From Plumapathes pennacea (Eukaryota; Cnidaria; Anthozoa; Antipatharia; Myriopathidae), in NCBI GenBank assembly GCA_964036295.1, contig OZ038466.1:5124001-5188000 (forward strand): DNA of 64,000 nucleotides, written 5' to 3'. The first letter of the stretch is position 1. Every line of letters begins with the position of its first letter. The notes under the pieces are model-generated. The model was not told the origin of the DNA, searched no databases, and saw nothing but the letters and a program-made list of their open reading frames with translations. A program made the translations under genes and the position numbers. Positions 49,954 through 60,420 of the stretch are shown piece after piece.

Positions 49954-52900
49954 TTTTTTGGCGTCGACTTATCGATTGATTCACGAAGATTCTGTCACAC
50001 GAGGCGACATATCGCGTAAAAGATACGTGTGACACGAGACGACTCGTCGCGGTTACAGGATCTTAGTGGTCGTTTATACAGCCCAATTTCAACTCTGTCG
50101 CGCATGAGCTTCTTGTGGCACGCACACGACACCAAAATGTTTGAAACATGTTTTATGACTTGCATCTAACAGACGTTAGCTGAGATCACACTTTGTAAGT
50201 CTAATAACTTTACCCGCGCTTTCCACAGCTGGTAATGAGCGGTGATGATTTCTGCGTTGATCGCCGAGTCTGTATCGATATGAACAAGATAAGAGCAACG
50301 AAGAAAGGCATCAAAGGTGCCAAGGCGGACGCTATCAAGCTTGTACAAGGTACACAAACATTTAGTACGTTAAGCGCCGAAGCGCCAAGTGAAAACAAGC
50401 GACGCAAACACAATCATAAGGATCAACATTATCCTTTTCCTAGTGCTTACGTCGCTCGTTTTCACTTGACGCATATCTCTTGTGTTTGTGCTTGCGTCGC
50501 TCGTTTTCACTTGATGCACTCTCTTGTGCTTGTGTCGCGCCGTCCAAAGGCCGCACACTTACGCCCGTTTCAAACGTCGCGCCACTACCGTGCCGCAATT
50601 AGTAGCTCAAAAAGCAATGGATTTTGCTCATTTGCCTTGAGTTTGGCACGGCAGTGGTGCGACGCTTGAGACGGACCTTAAAGTGTTGAAAGTATAACTT
50701 TTCTCTAAAACACGTACATGCGACCTACTGCATGCGTTGAAATATGACCCATGACCGCGTTTCGCTGATAAGTCTTTTGTATGTCTCGAAAACTCATTCA
50801 TTTTGTCTTACAGGTGCGATGACCGTGGATTGTCTTGGTAAATTGTGCCAGGCATCAGACTCCAGCAAAGGACTCTTCCCCATCAACTACAGGTATTTAA
50901 TGTTTCATAACCAGTTCGTGTTAAAGTAAAGAACAAAAAAGAAAGGGAAAAAAATGTTAGTGTAAGAACGAAACATTAAGCCTTAAGCCTAAGACGGATT
51001 CTCTCAACCTTTTAAGAACAAAACGTATGAGTGACAGATTTGAACATGCAAGAATACAATTCTTTTTCCAACGCATCTGTAAAAACACGTTCATTTTTTC
51101 GTGTTATAAAAACGTGTTTTTTCGAAATTGATTTTGGAAAGTAAAGGCCTGGTAAAAGGAGAACACATTGTGCGGGAACATTGCTAGCGCGCATGTTTCC
51201 CAAATGTTACCCCGCGTCTTGCCACGCGAGAAACATTTGTGACGGACACAAATTTGTGTCCTGAACACGAAAAATGTTTCCTGATAAACTTCAGAAACAT
51301 TTGCTGTGTTCGCGCGGAGCGCAACAATGTTTCCGCACGTTTGCCACCCTGAAGACATCGAAGGACAATGTTGCCGTCACAGAGTGTCCTCGTTTTGCCA
51401 GTCCATTAGGCTTTGCTTTGGGATTTTCTTCTTGACGAGTCATTAGTGGAAGTATGCACCGGTTCTACAGTATCTATTGCTGTCTTCATTCTTGTTGATG
51501 ATCTTTTGTTCTACAGAGTCAGCAGGATTTACTGGAGCACTAAAGAACCAACCAAGAGATGTAGGTATCACTGTACACTGGAAGAAAAGCCGAGATCCGA
51601 GAAACGGAAAACGAACAAGTGTCACGAGGAGAGAGAGCTCTTGGAGCGGCACTTACACAAAGTGATCTCTCACGAAGAAAAAGAGAGTCAAGCAGAAAAA
51701 AACACAAGGACTGCACGCAAGAAAGACGCTGACTTAACCTGTGGTGAATCTCTTAAGGATATTGTTTCAAAGCCACGTTCTAAAGGACAACAAAAAATTG
51801 CTCCGAAACCTATCAACCATGCCATGCCTGTCTGCGTCTCATCTCTTGGCGGCGTTGTCGTTAAAAACTTGAACTGTTTACCGGGAACCTTTCGCGCTTC
51901 GAACTGCATCCCGCGACACACGAACCACGTGCGCATCGCCCCCAAACCGACGTCCCCACTTTCTTCTCCCCGCAAGATGGCAGCACACGTAGAACAGTTC
52001 ACACACCACATTCCTATTATGATGAACGCCACGTACACCACCAATAATGTTCGGAAGGAGCTCAGTGCAGGCGCTGTCGCGCATAAACGCAATTCGAGTG
52101 CGGGTGCCTCAGAGAAAACTTCAAAGGCCAAACGGCCGCGGAACAACTCTATGCTTGAGGTGATTCCCACGACGGAAAAAAACCTCGGCTACGGTATGGA
52201 GGTTTCAATTGACGGAGGACAAAGTTCTCCGGAGAAGAATCGCATTCCTATTAAGACTTTTCTAAACAGGGCGAACGATTCCACGCAGAACTGTGATACA
52301 GACCTTCGGGTGAAGTTCGTTCTTACCAACGATGAAGGGCTCAGGATTGAAGCCGACTCGTGCGACGGTGAGTTTTCCTATATACAGTGAACTCTCCCTA
52401 AGGCGGACACTCAAGACTAGCATTTAGTGTCCGCCTTAGAGGGGTGTCCGCCTAAGAGAGAGTTCAGTTACAGAGAAACAAGTGAAATCGTCAAGGAACA
52501 AATTGATTTACTTGGCCGTGCTTTTGTGAATCTTACGGCCAGGTCTTGAAGTTTTCCATCGGAGCCATATGAAAACCAGAGTTTGTCTCGCTCCTGTCTG
52601 CTGTATTCAGTACATACACCAGCTCCAACTGTCCGTTTTAGAGAGTGTAGTTAGAGGAAATGACTGAAGAAACGGTCCGTTCATAGGGTGTTGACTGTAT
52701 TTTTCTGGTGTTCACCTAAAGGCTTGTCTGTGCCTTTTTAGTAACTCACTCTTGTTTCCTGTATGTTTAGTAAATGTTTCACTGGTGTTCATTTAAAACT
52801 TGCCTTTGGGCGTGTGTTTGTGTGTTTTTAACTCGCGCATGTCTTCCTGTTTTTAGCCGCTTGGTGTCAGGTGTTAGACATGGTACAGGAGGCCCGCACG

Positions 52901-55900
52901 GATCGGTGCATGGAGCGGGTCCCCTTTGTAGGTTCGTTACACACTTCTTTTCTTTGCCTTTAATGTCCCATTTTGTTTCCCTTAGTTCTTTCACACATGG
53001 TCCAACCCAAATTTTGCCCCGCTCGTACCCCGTTGTATAATCGCATGTAGAACAAGGGAAAACCTTGAGATAACGTTCTTGATTTTGCATCGTAGGTGTC
53101 AACAAAATGGCGTTGTGCGGTCTAAGTCAGGTATCGTATCGTTTGCTTTTTCTTCGAATATCATCCTTTCTTTCTATCTCTGTTTCTCTTACATTTGGTG
53201 TTTCTGCAACTGTCGCTCTTCGGTCCCTTTCGTTTTACATTCAAATTACCTTTCACTGCCCTTCTTAGGAGTCCGTGTTGTCCATGTTTCACAGTCAAAT
53301 TACCTTTCACTACCCTTCTTAGGAGTCCGTGTCGGTTCATGTTTCACAGTCAAATTACCTTTCACTGCCCTTCTTAGGAGTCCGTGTTGTCCATGTTTCA
53401 CAGCTAAATTACCTTTCACTGCCCTTCTTAGGAGTCCGTGTTGTTCATGTTTCACAGTCAAATTACCTTTCACTATCCTTCTTAGGAGTCCGTGTTGTTC
53501 ATGTTGGAGCAGCTCCCCGAGGCTCACCAACTCGAACATTACGTGTTCAAGTACAACCCGCGTTTCACGAAAAACGACTCACTCGACAAACAACAGGTGA
53601 ATAAGTAAAAGTGTCGCCGGGGTTTTGTTCTGCTTTTCGTTTCACTCGCCAAAAGATGAACGTCACGGTTTATATTGCTTCCACAGGAGCTACGAAAGAA
53701 CCCACACGGCTCTTGTAGACTGGAGAAATTTCATCACAGGTTTGTAGATTAATGTTTTACCTCGCCCACCTTCTTTGAGTTACAATCAACTCCCTTTAAT
53801 ACGGACAGTGTAATACCAGCTCTTAAGAGAACTTGGTAGACTGCGTCATTCGCTCTGACGAAGGGCTAGCGCTCGAAACGTCAGGTATTGTCTCTTTCAC
53901 GGCGTTCCATTACCCTCATCAACACACAGTTGATACACCAGTTTCCCTTTAATACGGACACCCTCAGGACCAGCTCTAACTGTCCGTGTTAAAGAGGTTT
54001 TCGTCTTCACTCCCGATGGTGATCCACTTCGATTTTCTCCTTCAGTTTCTCACCAGAAACATGATACAGTAGGGAGAACTCGGCTTTTGATACCTTGCTA
54101 AGCTTAAAGCTGATTAAACTATCGATTCTCGCTACATTACTCATACATTTTACTCTTAAAAAGTTTGGAGAATCTGCATTTTGAGCTTGGGAGTGAAAGG
54201 GTCAAGAGGGAGTTCCCTCCAGATATTGAGACGTAGTCGAAATTTTTATTTATTTATTTTATTTTTTTCAAAACAACAGCAACAAAAACAGCCACAAAGC
54301 TGACCAGCGGCGTTTGTTTTGTCTGGTGCTGCTGTTTCTGTAGGAGAAGAATGATCTTTTAATATTTGTTTGTTTTCGCCAGGAAAAAGAAGTACGACAT
54401 GTTTGCGTTCCTGTCTTCTCGCCACCGCACTCCGCCCAAGCTGGAGGACAACTCAGACGAGTGGGAGACAGGCGACAGCACGATAGACGGGCCTCTTGCT
54501 ATCAAGTATGTGTGACTGTCGAACACCCGTGCGTGTTACACGCTAGATAAGAGTTTTAGGGGGTGGGGTGGAGGAACAAAATTCATTTGTGCACATGAAA
54601 CCCTTCGAAGGAGTTGGAGCTAATCGGTGAGAGAGAGAGAGTGGGGGAAGAGGGGATGGGGGGAGGGGGAGGGTTTTTCCTGTGTGATAAGATACTAAGT
54701 TTCTGAGTCTCTATAAACCACGTTCAGTAACAACCACGTGCAATAGCAAATAGTTCTTTTTACTTCCCGTATAAACGAATGTCTGTCAAGTAATTATCTC
54801 TTCTGAGCTTGGATTTGTTTGTGCGTAAGTGCGTTATTGCCAAATAAGCAGTTACCCAATCTGCCCGTCAAGTTTTATTGTCAGGTTGTCCGTCCGAATT
54901 TCTCAGCCTCTCCAACTGCACATGATGGTGGCAAAGTGGCTTTATTTCCTTTGCTTTTGCTCGTTTCTTTTAGGCGTCCGACCGGCCTCGACCTGCCCAT
55001 GGCCATGCGCTATCGTCAACTGAAACAGTGCGGCTACAACAAGCACTCGGTGTGCGTTTTCAGGTAAAGCAGGGCAAATGTTGAATTTGTGCGCGTCCTG
55101 GTGCTATCTTAACCCTCTCACCCCCAAGACTGACCACTTTCGATCTTCTCCTTCAGTCAGCTCTCACCAGAGTTTTATCATACAGTATGGAGAACTTTAC
55201 TTTTGATACCTACTAAGATGAAAAATAATTAAACTATCAATTCTCATTACGTCACTCATACAGTTTCTTCTTGAATGGTTATGAGAATCTGCATTATGAA
55301 CTTGGGAGTGAAAGAGTTAACGACAAATTATCTTGCCCTCTGCAGATCTCCAATTCATGGGCGTGGCCTGTTCTGCACACGCAACATCTCCGCGGGAGAG
55401 ATGGTCATAGAGTACGCCGGCGTTCTCATACGTTCCACACTGACTGACAAGCGGGAGAAGTACTACGAGAGCAAGGTACAGTATACATGTGGGATGTTAC
55501 TTTCACTTTGGAGCCATATTCAATTGTATTTTGTGAAGAGCAAAGTGTATGTAGTGGCAGTCATACAGTGGGGTCCGCAAAAAGACACGTTAACTAGCCT
55601 GAATCCAAAGAAATTTACAATTAGGTTTACTATGAAGAAGAGAACATTATATAGTTTAATAGTGCGCCACCGCTCCTTGCTAGTGTGACCGGCCATTTGG
55701 TTTGTTCTCGGTTGCTCGAGAATGTTACAAAACTTGTTTGAATCAATCCGGACGAGCGCAGTAAATGCAAAAGCAAATCAATCACACCATTTACTTTCAA
55801 CAATCAATCGGAATCTGCTTTATGCCCCCGCGATAATGCATGAAAATGCACTTTGGTTCCCGAGCATTTATTTCAGTTTGCCACGTAATGGAAGGCTGGG

Positions 55901-56162
55901 GACACTCAATTACTCGAATAGAGACCACTTTATACATTACTGACCTCAAATCAACTCGAAACGTCAGTGTGTTTGGCTTTTCTTCTTCTTCTTCTTTGTC
56001 TGCCTGATCTGATTGGGTGATTGGTTTTTTTCATTCAGGGGATCGGGTGCTACATGTTTCGAGTGGATGATACGTATGTGGTGGACGCAACAACATGCGG
56101 TAACGCTGCTCGTTTTATCAACCACTCGTGCGAGGTATGGATCTCTTATTCAAACTGATGTC

Positions 56163-56196
<34 letters not shown>

Positions 56197-57558
56197 CCAG
56201 CTGCAAATGCTAATGTTAGCTAGCAATAACGTGACGGACGTTTTAAGTCCGAGTCCATCTAAAAAGTTTTTATCTCTTCTCTTCTTTGTCTTCCTGTCTG
56301 GAATCCCCTCTAATCGTAAGTTCAGTTACTGGTCCATTAACCCATTCGTTGTCATGTACCTGGTTCAAAATTTCGTGAAGATATTAACAACCGACCTGTT
56401 ACCTTCGCAGCCCAACTGCCACTCAAGAGTAATCAGCGTTGATGGGAAGAAGAAGATAATCATCTTCGCATCAAAAAGGTTAAACAACTTGAGTCGATGA
56501 GAAAAATATTGCATTAGGCTCTGGTCGCACTCGTAACTTTAACGACATTAATATCGACATTTGCATCATTTGAAGTGCAAAACAGCGCTTGTCACCAGAG
56601 CTATATGTCAGCAAGTTGCTACCAAACATTGAAGAAGCCGTCATATTGCTCTTGATACTGACTTATTATCGACTATACTTCCTAATGCGACCGGGCCCTA
56701 ACTTAACAGGTTCAGATCGCTTCACGGATTATTTTTGCCTTTGTCGCGTGCACGCACGCATCCATGCACCCATGCACGTACATACACGCACGTATACGCA
56801 TAATCACACGCAGTATCGAGAATCAACTCTGGATTAAGTGAAGTCAAAGATACTTTAAATCTTTTCACTTCCAATCTCAAAAATGCAAGATTCTCCTAAC
56901 CATCGACTTTCATCTGAGTAAGGTATTAAGAGCCAATTGTTCTCCATACTTTATGATATATCTCTGGTGAGAAACTGATAGAAAAAACTGATCACTCTTG
57001 GGGGGTGAAAGGCCTCGATACTGGAAGGTTTCTCTCGATCAAAGTTTCTTTGGTGTTTTTCGAGCTAAAACAGCTCTGGTGCTCGCCAAGAGGTTGACAG
57101 AAGGAACTTTACTGAGCAGTAAAAGGAACTTGTAACATCCGTTGTTATCAATGCAAATTTTGCCATGGCCTGCGGTTTTATTTTTTTTGCGGTGTCATGC
57201 TTTTGCGTTATCATTGACGTCACTTAATGCTTTTCTCTTTTATGGCATTTTCTGGAAGATGAAATATTGATTTCTTTTGTTATAAACAATCTTCCTGCGT
57301 CACTGCAAATCTCAGTAATTAATGCGAAACAAAACCTTACTGGGTAGTCAGAGTAGATTTTTGGATATCGTAGAATGCCCACAAAGGGCCCTGGCAGCCC
57401 CCCCTCCTCCTTACTGAACGTTGTGCTTATGTTTGTCGATCTTTTTCCACAGCATATCTCGCGGCGAGGAGCTCACGTACGACTATAAGTTTCCAATCGA
57501 GGATGACAAGCTGCCCTGCCACTGTGGTTCAAAACGATGCCGGAAAGTGCTAAACTGA
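37633..57558 (+). CDS. KMT2A: Histone-lysine N-methyltransferase, KMT2A/B (MLL/trithorax) type
   Basis: 34 exons, 2,023 aa: 37633-37806, 37904-38663, 39413-39471, 39887-40878, 41020-41067, 41464-41513, 41707-41996, 42719-42835, 43228-43353, 43709-43801, 44345-44398, 45145-45453, 45961-46020, 46131-46208, 46681-46791, 46884-46954, 47104-47369, 47588-47712, 48253-48444, 49203-49288, 49728-49800, 50229-50349, 50814-50892, 51517-52367, 52857-52931, 53096-53130, 53486-53596, 53687-53739, 54383-54505, 54974-55063, 55346-55475, 56039-56134, 56411-56478, 57453-57558. Order: menin-binding-like [10 protein letters not shown] at the N-terminus, AT-hook ([11 protein letters not shown]), CXXC (about 645-695, [12 protein letters not shown]), three PHD fingers (about 815-1020), bromodomain (1025-1130), extended PHD (1261-1378), FYRN (about 1418-1460), FYRC (1729-1830), WDR5-binding-like SCRLE, SET and post-SET ([12 protein letters not shown]). 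It methylates H3K4 in the nucleus within a WDR5/RBBP5/ASH2L complex. It is much shorter than human KMT2A (about 3,970 aa). A or B cannot be chosen because this is probably pre-duplication. Confidence 0.96.
41516..41554. repeat. (TTTA)n microsatellite
   Basis: It starts three bases after the donor of the KMT2 exon ending at 41513 (GTTATTTATTTA...), so the 5' splice site runs straight into the repeat. Confidence 0.9.
42120..42520 (-). pseudogene. Microsatellite and decayed LINE reverse-transcriptase end
   Basis: A (CATCA)n-like run lies at 42120-42175. On the minus strand, 42520 to about 42345 reads [19 protein letters not shown], a stop, then [18 protein letters not shown]. This resembles the C-terminus of CR1/L2-type reverse transcriptases (PRTIxxWNxLP...SxxxFK) with stops and changes. 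It lies in a KMT2 intron. A G-rich run with about 14 consecutive G follows at 42583-42610. Confidence 0.4.
43070..43150. repeat. Dispersed repeat, partner of 2622-2700
   Basis: GGCTTGCACACAAGGTGAAATTT and GGAGTTACATAGTAATG match the segment at 2622-2700. A KMT2 intron holds this copy. Confidence 0.55.
43392..43490. mobile_element. Half copy of the CACTCCCAAG-family MITE
   Basis: GAAATATCAATTCTCGCTACATTACTCATACAG, TTCTTCTTAAAAGGTTGGGA and GGAGTGAAAGGGATAA correspond to the right half of the family. The left half is missing. Confidence 0.75.
44590..44810. repeat. Internally duplicated GGCGGAC repeat
   Basis: Two copies of GCATGCAGATTTGGTCCTTG and CCGATTTTCACTT stand in tandem, bracketed by CTCTCTAAGGCGGAC-type words and CCGCCTTAGAGAGAGTTCAC. 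Same family as 31486-31655 and 52388-52700. Confidence 0.65.
45462..45580. mobile_element. Diverged MITE related to 11770-11915
   Basis: CTCTAGTGCGAACCTTTCTTA on the left, TTTTGCACTAGGAAC and ATCTTGGAAATGGC on the right follow the family pattern. It lies nine bases after the donor of the KMT2 exon ending at 45453. Confidence 0.55.
46634..46672. repeat. (TTG)n forming the polypyrimidine region of an acceptor
   Basis: About twelve TTG units directly precede TTTTTTGACAG and the KMT2 exon starting at 46681. Similar GTTT-type runs precede acceptors at 45145 and 47104. Confidence 0.9.
47885..48078. mobile_element. MITE with TIR GGTGTTACACTGGTCGATTTG
   Basis: The left end GCTGGTGTTACACTGGTCG is inverted at the right (CGACCAGTGTAACACCACC). 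Inner pairs include GATTTGCAACG and CGTTGCAAATC. It lies in the KMT2 intron before the extended-PHD exon. Confidence 0.9.
48085..48252 (+). repeat. Duplicated acceptor plus exon head of the extended-PHD exon
   Basis: The segment with CAGTTTTGATTTGCGTCTCAA, TCTATTCGCCCAG and then GGACACACGCAAGTGTCAGC (about 48083-48160) is a near copy of 48212-48290, which contains the true exon start at 48253. The upstream copy keeps the splice acceptor and about 33 coding bases, then reaches TAG. It thus offers a decoy 3' splice site about 130 bases upstream. Confidence 0.9.
48486..48692. mobile_element. MITE of the CACTCCCAAG family
   Basis: AACTCTTTCACTCCCAAGA and CTTGGGAGTGAAAGGGTTAA form the ends, with the family interior between. 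It lies in a KMT2 intron. Confidence 0.9.
48838..48905. repeat. (TTTA)n microsatellite
   Basis: About seventeen uninterrupted TTTA units, the longest such tract in the window, in a KMT2 intron. Confidence 0.95.
49812..49955. repeat. (CA)n and (TTTA)n microsatellites
   Basis: A CA tract of about 30 units begins twelve bases after the donor of the KMT2 exon ending at 49800. A (TTTA)n tract follows at 49921-49955. Confidence 0.95.
50388..50682. mobile_element. Two adjacent palindromic elements
   Basis: At 50388-50545, AAGTGAAAACAAGCGACGC pairs with GCGTCGCTCGTTTTCACTT, which occurs twice; this resembles 4729-4896. At 50553-50682, GGCCGCACACTTACGCCC, GTCGCGCCACTACCGTGCC and the inverse GGCACGGCAGTGGTGCGAC form a second stem. 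Both lie in one KMT2 intron. Confidence 0.75.
51144..51408. mobile_element. MITE, second copy of the family at 6890-7140
   Basis: The left end GGCCTGGTAAAAGGAGAACAC and the right end GAGTGTCCTCGTTTTGCCAG match the family. The interior shares CGCGCATGTTTCCCAAATGTT and AAACATTTGCTGTGTTCGCG. It is inverted relative to the first copy and lies in a KMT2 intron. Confidence 0.9.
52388..52700. repeat. GGCGGACAC dispersed repeat
   Basis: CAGTGAACTCTCCCTAAGGCGG, GACTAGCATTTAGTGTCCGC and a second GTGTCCGCCTAAGAGAGAGTT make a short inverted structure. A poorer stretch with TCCGTTTTAGAGAG follows. It begins 20 bases after the KMT2 exon ending at 52367. Confidence 0.65.
53230..53485 (+). repeat. Four tandem copies of an acceptor plus exon head
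   Basis: A unit of about 57 bp with AAATTACCTTTCACTGCCC, TTCTTAG and exon head GAGTCCGTGTTGTCCATGTT recurs four times. The fifth copy at 53486 is the real FYRC exon ([19 protein letters not shown]). The repeats carry TTTCACAG after the exon word instead of exon sequence. They form an array of four decoy 3' splice sites before the functional one. Confidence 0.95.
54010..54205. mobile_element. MITE of the CACTCCCAAG family
   Basis: TTCACTCCCGATGGTGATCC at the left and CTTGGGAGTGAAAGGGTCAA at the right, with the usual interior. It lies in a KMT2 intron. Confidence 0.85.
55111..55321. mobile_element. MITE of the CACTCCCAAG family
   Basis: AACCCTCTCACCCCCAAGACTG and CTTGGGAGTGAAAGAGTTAA flank the family interior. 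Its right end is 24 bases before the SET exon beginning at 55346. Confidence 0.9.
55725..55830. mobile_element. Half copy of the 22452-22762 MITE family
   Basis: GTTTGAATCAATCCGGACGAG, GCAAAAGCAAATCAATCACA and TTTCAACAATCAATCGGAATC correspond to the right half of the family. The terminal GGCTCTA is degraded to TGCTTTATG. Confidence 0.6.
56856..57014. mobile_element. MITE of the CACTCCCAAG family, shortened
   Basis: TTTTCACTTCCAATCTCAAAAA and GATCACTCTTGGGGGGTGAAAG bound a shortened copy in the last KMT2 intron. Confidence 0.8.
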
Positions 57559-57807
57559 AGAAGAATGCCCTCGCTGTTGTATATTTATCTAAGTTTCCAG
57601 ACCTTCAAATTTTCATACTGGAAGATATTTTATGTCGACTGGAGCAAGCCGAACGCGTTTCACTTCTATTATATTCTAGCCTTTTCTTTTCTTTTCTTTT
57701 TTACATGAACATCCATTGACTCAGCATATAGATGTAATGTGTCGAAGAATCCTTCATTTATTTACTGACTGCGTCATTTGTAGCTGGTCAATTAAATAGC
57801 GTTCGAC

Positions 57808-57813
57808 TAATAA
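57808..57813 (+). terminator. KMT2 polyadenylation signal candidate
   Basis: AATAAA occurs about 250 bases after the KMT2 stop codon, shortly before a GT-rich run and the G-tract at 57858. The spacing fits a short 3' UTR. Confidence 0.55.
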
Positions 57814-57843
57814 AGGCCCAAACAGTGTTGGTTTTGTGTCCTT

Positions 57844-57857
<14 letters not shown>

Positions 57858-57889
<32 letters not shown>
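57858..57889. repeat. Uninterrupted G tract
   Basis: About 32 consecutive G after (TG)n, in the KMT2-MEGF8 intergenic region. The length is probably uncertain in the assembly. Confidence 0.9.
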
Positions 57890-57890
<1 letters not shown>

Positions 57891-58194
57891 TGGTAGGTGG
57901 TTGACTTCAATACGTTGAACACTGGTCGTAACGGGTTCACCGTAATCTTGCTTTCTCCTTATCGGCATCTACCAAAAATTCTCAGAGTGCTGATAATATT
58001 GTTAAATTGATCGTTTGTTTTAATGGTTAGTTTAAAATCCCAAAACTCTGTTTATCTAAATATGTAATTCTGAAAGAGAGCTCTGGCTACGAGGATTCCT
58101 TTGGTTTCATTGCTAACTTATACGGTTTTATATCGTGATTTGTTTACTAACTTGCCTCTGATACGTAAACTCGTTTCTCTCCCCCTCAGGGGGC

Positions 58195-58583
58195 CATCGG
58201 ACCCTGTGGTCTGTTGATGTGCGATTGGGTGGTCACGTGACTCTGTAGCAACAGCGGTACGACCGCCATTTTACGGGCGAAAAAGGCGAAGAATACTACT
58301 GTGTTTACAGAGGCCCAGGGAAAGCTGGCAACCTGGATAATGTTATGACTTCTCTTATTCGGTAGTCGCTCGAACGGGACAATAATTGCTTGGAATATGG
58401 GATGTTGAGTCCACCGATCGACGCATAATCAAGACCTTGCGGGTCTCTTGTTGAGGACGAAAAATTCTCAACGATTTTTGGGCGATCGAAGACGCAGTTT
58501 ACAAGACCATGGGGATGTACTCGAACAGGAAGAGTTATCAGAATTTTCGTGCTGCCGGCGGACTATATTAATCGCAGCAAGAA
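58195..58583 (+). promoter_or_regulatory. Probable MEGF8 promoter and 5' UTR
   Basis: GGTCACGTGACT (palindromic E-box of the USF/TFE type) lies at about 58230-58241. A YY1-type GACCGCCATTTTACG follows at about 58260. The region is GC-richer than its flanks and precedes the start codon by about 350 bases. The transcription start is inferred. Confidence 0.5.
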
Positions 58584-60378
58584 ATGGCGACGGTCGTCAA
58601 GAATCTCTTCCTTTGTATTTGCTTCTTTGGGAATATTCTTGCCAGAACTGCTGGAAAATGTGGCGGAAGGACTATATTTACGGAACTGACAGGACAAGTG
58701 TCAGATGGGGGTGGAAAATACCCTGAAAAAACATTATGCGAATGGTTAATTCAAGGTGAAGTATGATACTGTATGTTGCAGCTGCCAGTATACTTGGATT
58801 CCTTTCATCGATGGGTTCCTTCGTTCTTTTATCAGCGTCTACTCTGTTAGACTTAATTAGTTTTACTCCTAGTGGTGTTTTGCAGAATCGTGATAATATA
58901 TATGCAAGTCTTTATATAGTTGCATATTGGGTGATGTGATTTGTTGCGAAGTAGCGACGGAGATTTTTCGAACATTTTCTAAATCAACACATACTGTGAT
59001 GCCAGAGCGTATCTCGCAAGTTCATGGCATTTCGCTGTGCTTAATCTAGAGGTGTTGAACACTGTAAATTTCTACTTCCATATAATGATGAAGATTTCGC
59101 TGATGACAAATATTTAGCTTTTTTCACTGCACTCGAATAGACTTGTCAATGATGCTATAAATAACTGTATTTTGTATTTTCGTTATGTATTTATATTCGT
59201 TTACTTTTACCTAATACAAATCTTACTACATGTAAGACAACTTTATATACAATGTACAAAATGTAGTACATTGTCACTAAATGGTTGTCTTTCATCAGCA
59301 GGGATTTTAATGAATCCTTATTTTGCAGCATGACTTTGCACGTTTATTTTTGCCCTACTAGAGTCTGCCCAGCCATATGTCATTTTCGACATTACAAAAT
59401 GCTGTTTTCACCGCTTATTGAACACTGCTCAAAGAATTAAGAATATTTACTCAATAACCCAGCTTCATTTAGACCTGACATGTTAATCTCATGAATCTAT
59501 GATAACTATATTCATGACCTATGTACAACAACCATGCACTCTTAATTAACTCCTTCCACAACACCAGCTCTCCCATTTACTCACACCTTGTATCTAACCA
59601 CACTGCATCCCGTGAAATAAGAGACGTCCCCTCGTCATTCAGGAGTTGATCAACAGACTTAATTTCTCAATCCTATTTTGGAGAGTAAATTATGATATCT
59701 TACAGGAAAGGGGTTCATTCCATCACCTCACTTGCATGACGGGTAACCATTTTAATGCCGAGCACTGTTTCCCATGCCTCTCATCCAAATATAAACTAAT
59801 AATATATCATATTAATTTGTCTACATGTGTGGTACTGCAACTTGAATTTTAATATGCTCTTTTATTTACAGGTCCTGCACCCAACATGAGCATCAGTCTT
59901 GAGTTTATTAACTATGATACGGAATGTTCCTATGATTTCTTATTCATACATGATGGGCCTTCCTATTCATCTCCGCTCCTTGCAAGTTTTAGTGGGAATA
60001 CACTACCGCAATCAGTTGTTGCCCATTCAGGAATGGTGAGCACCATCTTCTGGTTTCTTTTACATGTAATCTATTAACTGTAGACTACTGTATATCCAAT
60101 CTGAATAGAGGCTTTGCACGGTGGCCATGTTGGATGATAGGAAAAGTAGAAGTTAAAACCTCTGGGAAATGTAATCTATTGTTGTGCAAATATTTTCATT
60201 TTTCCTGCCATCCAACATGGCCACCATGCAAACCCTCTATTGGCTGAGAGAGCCCTACACAATGAAAGGACTCCCAAAGGTATCATCACCTGACTTGAAA
60301 GGGCAGGTTTAACAGAAAGCATTTGTTTTTGTTTTTGTTTTGTTTTTTTGTTTTTTGTTTTTTGTTTTTTGTTTTTGT

Positions 60379-60420
<42 letters not shown>

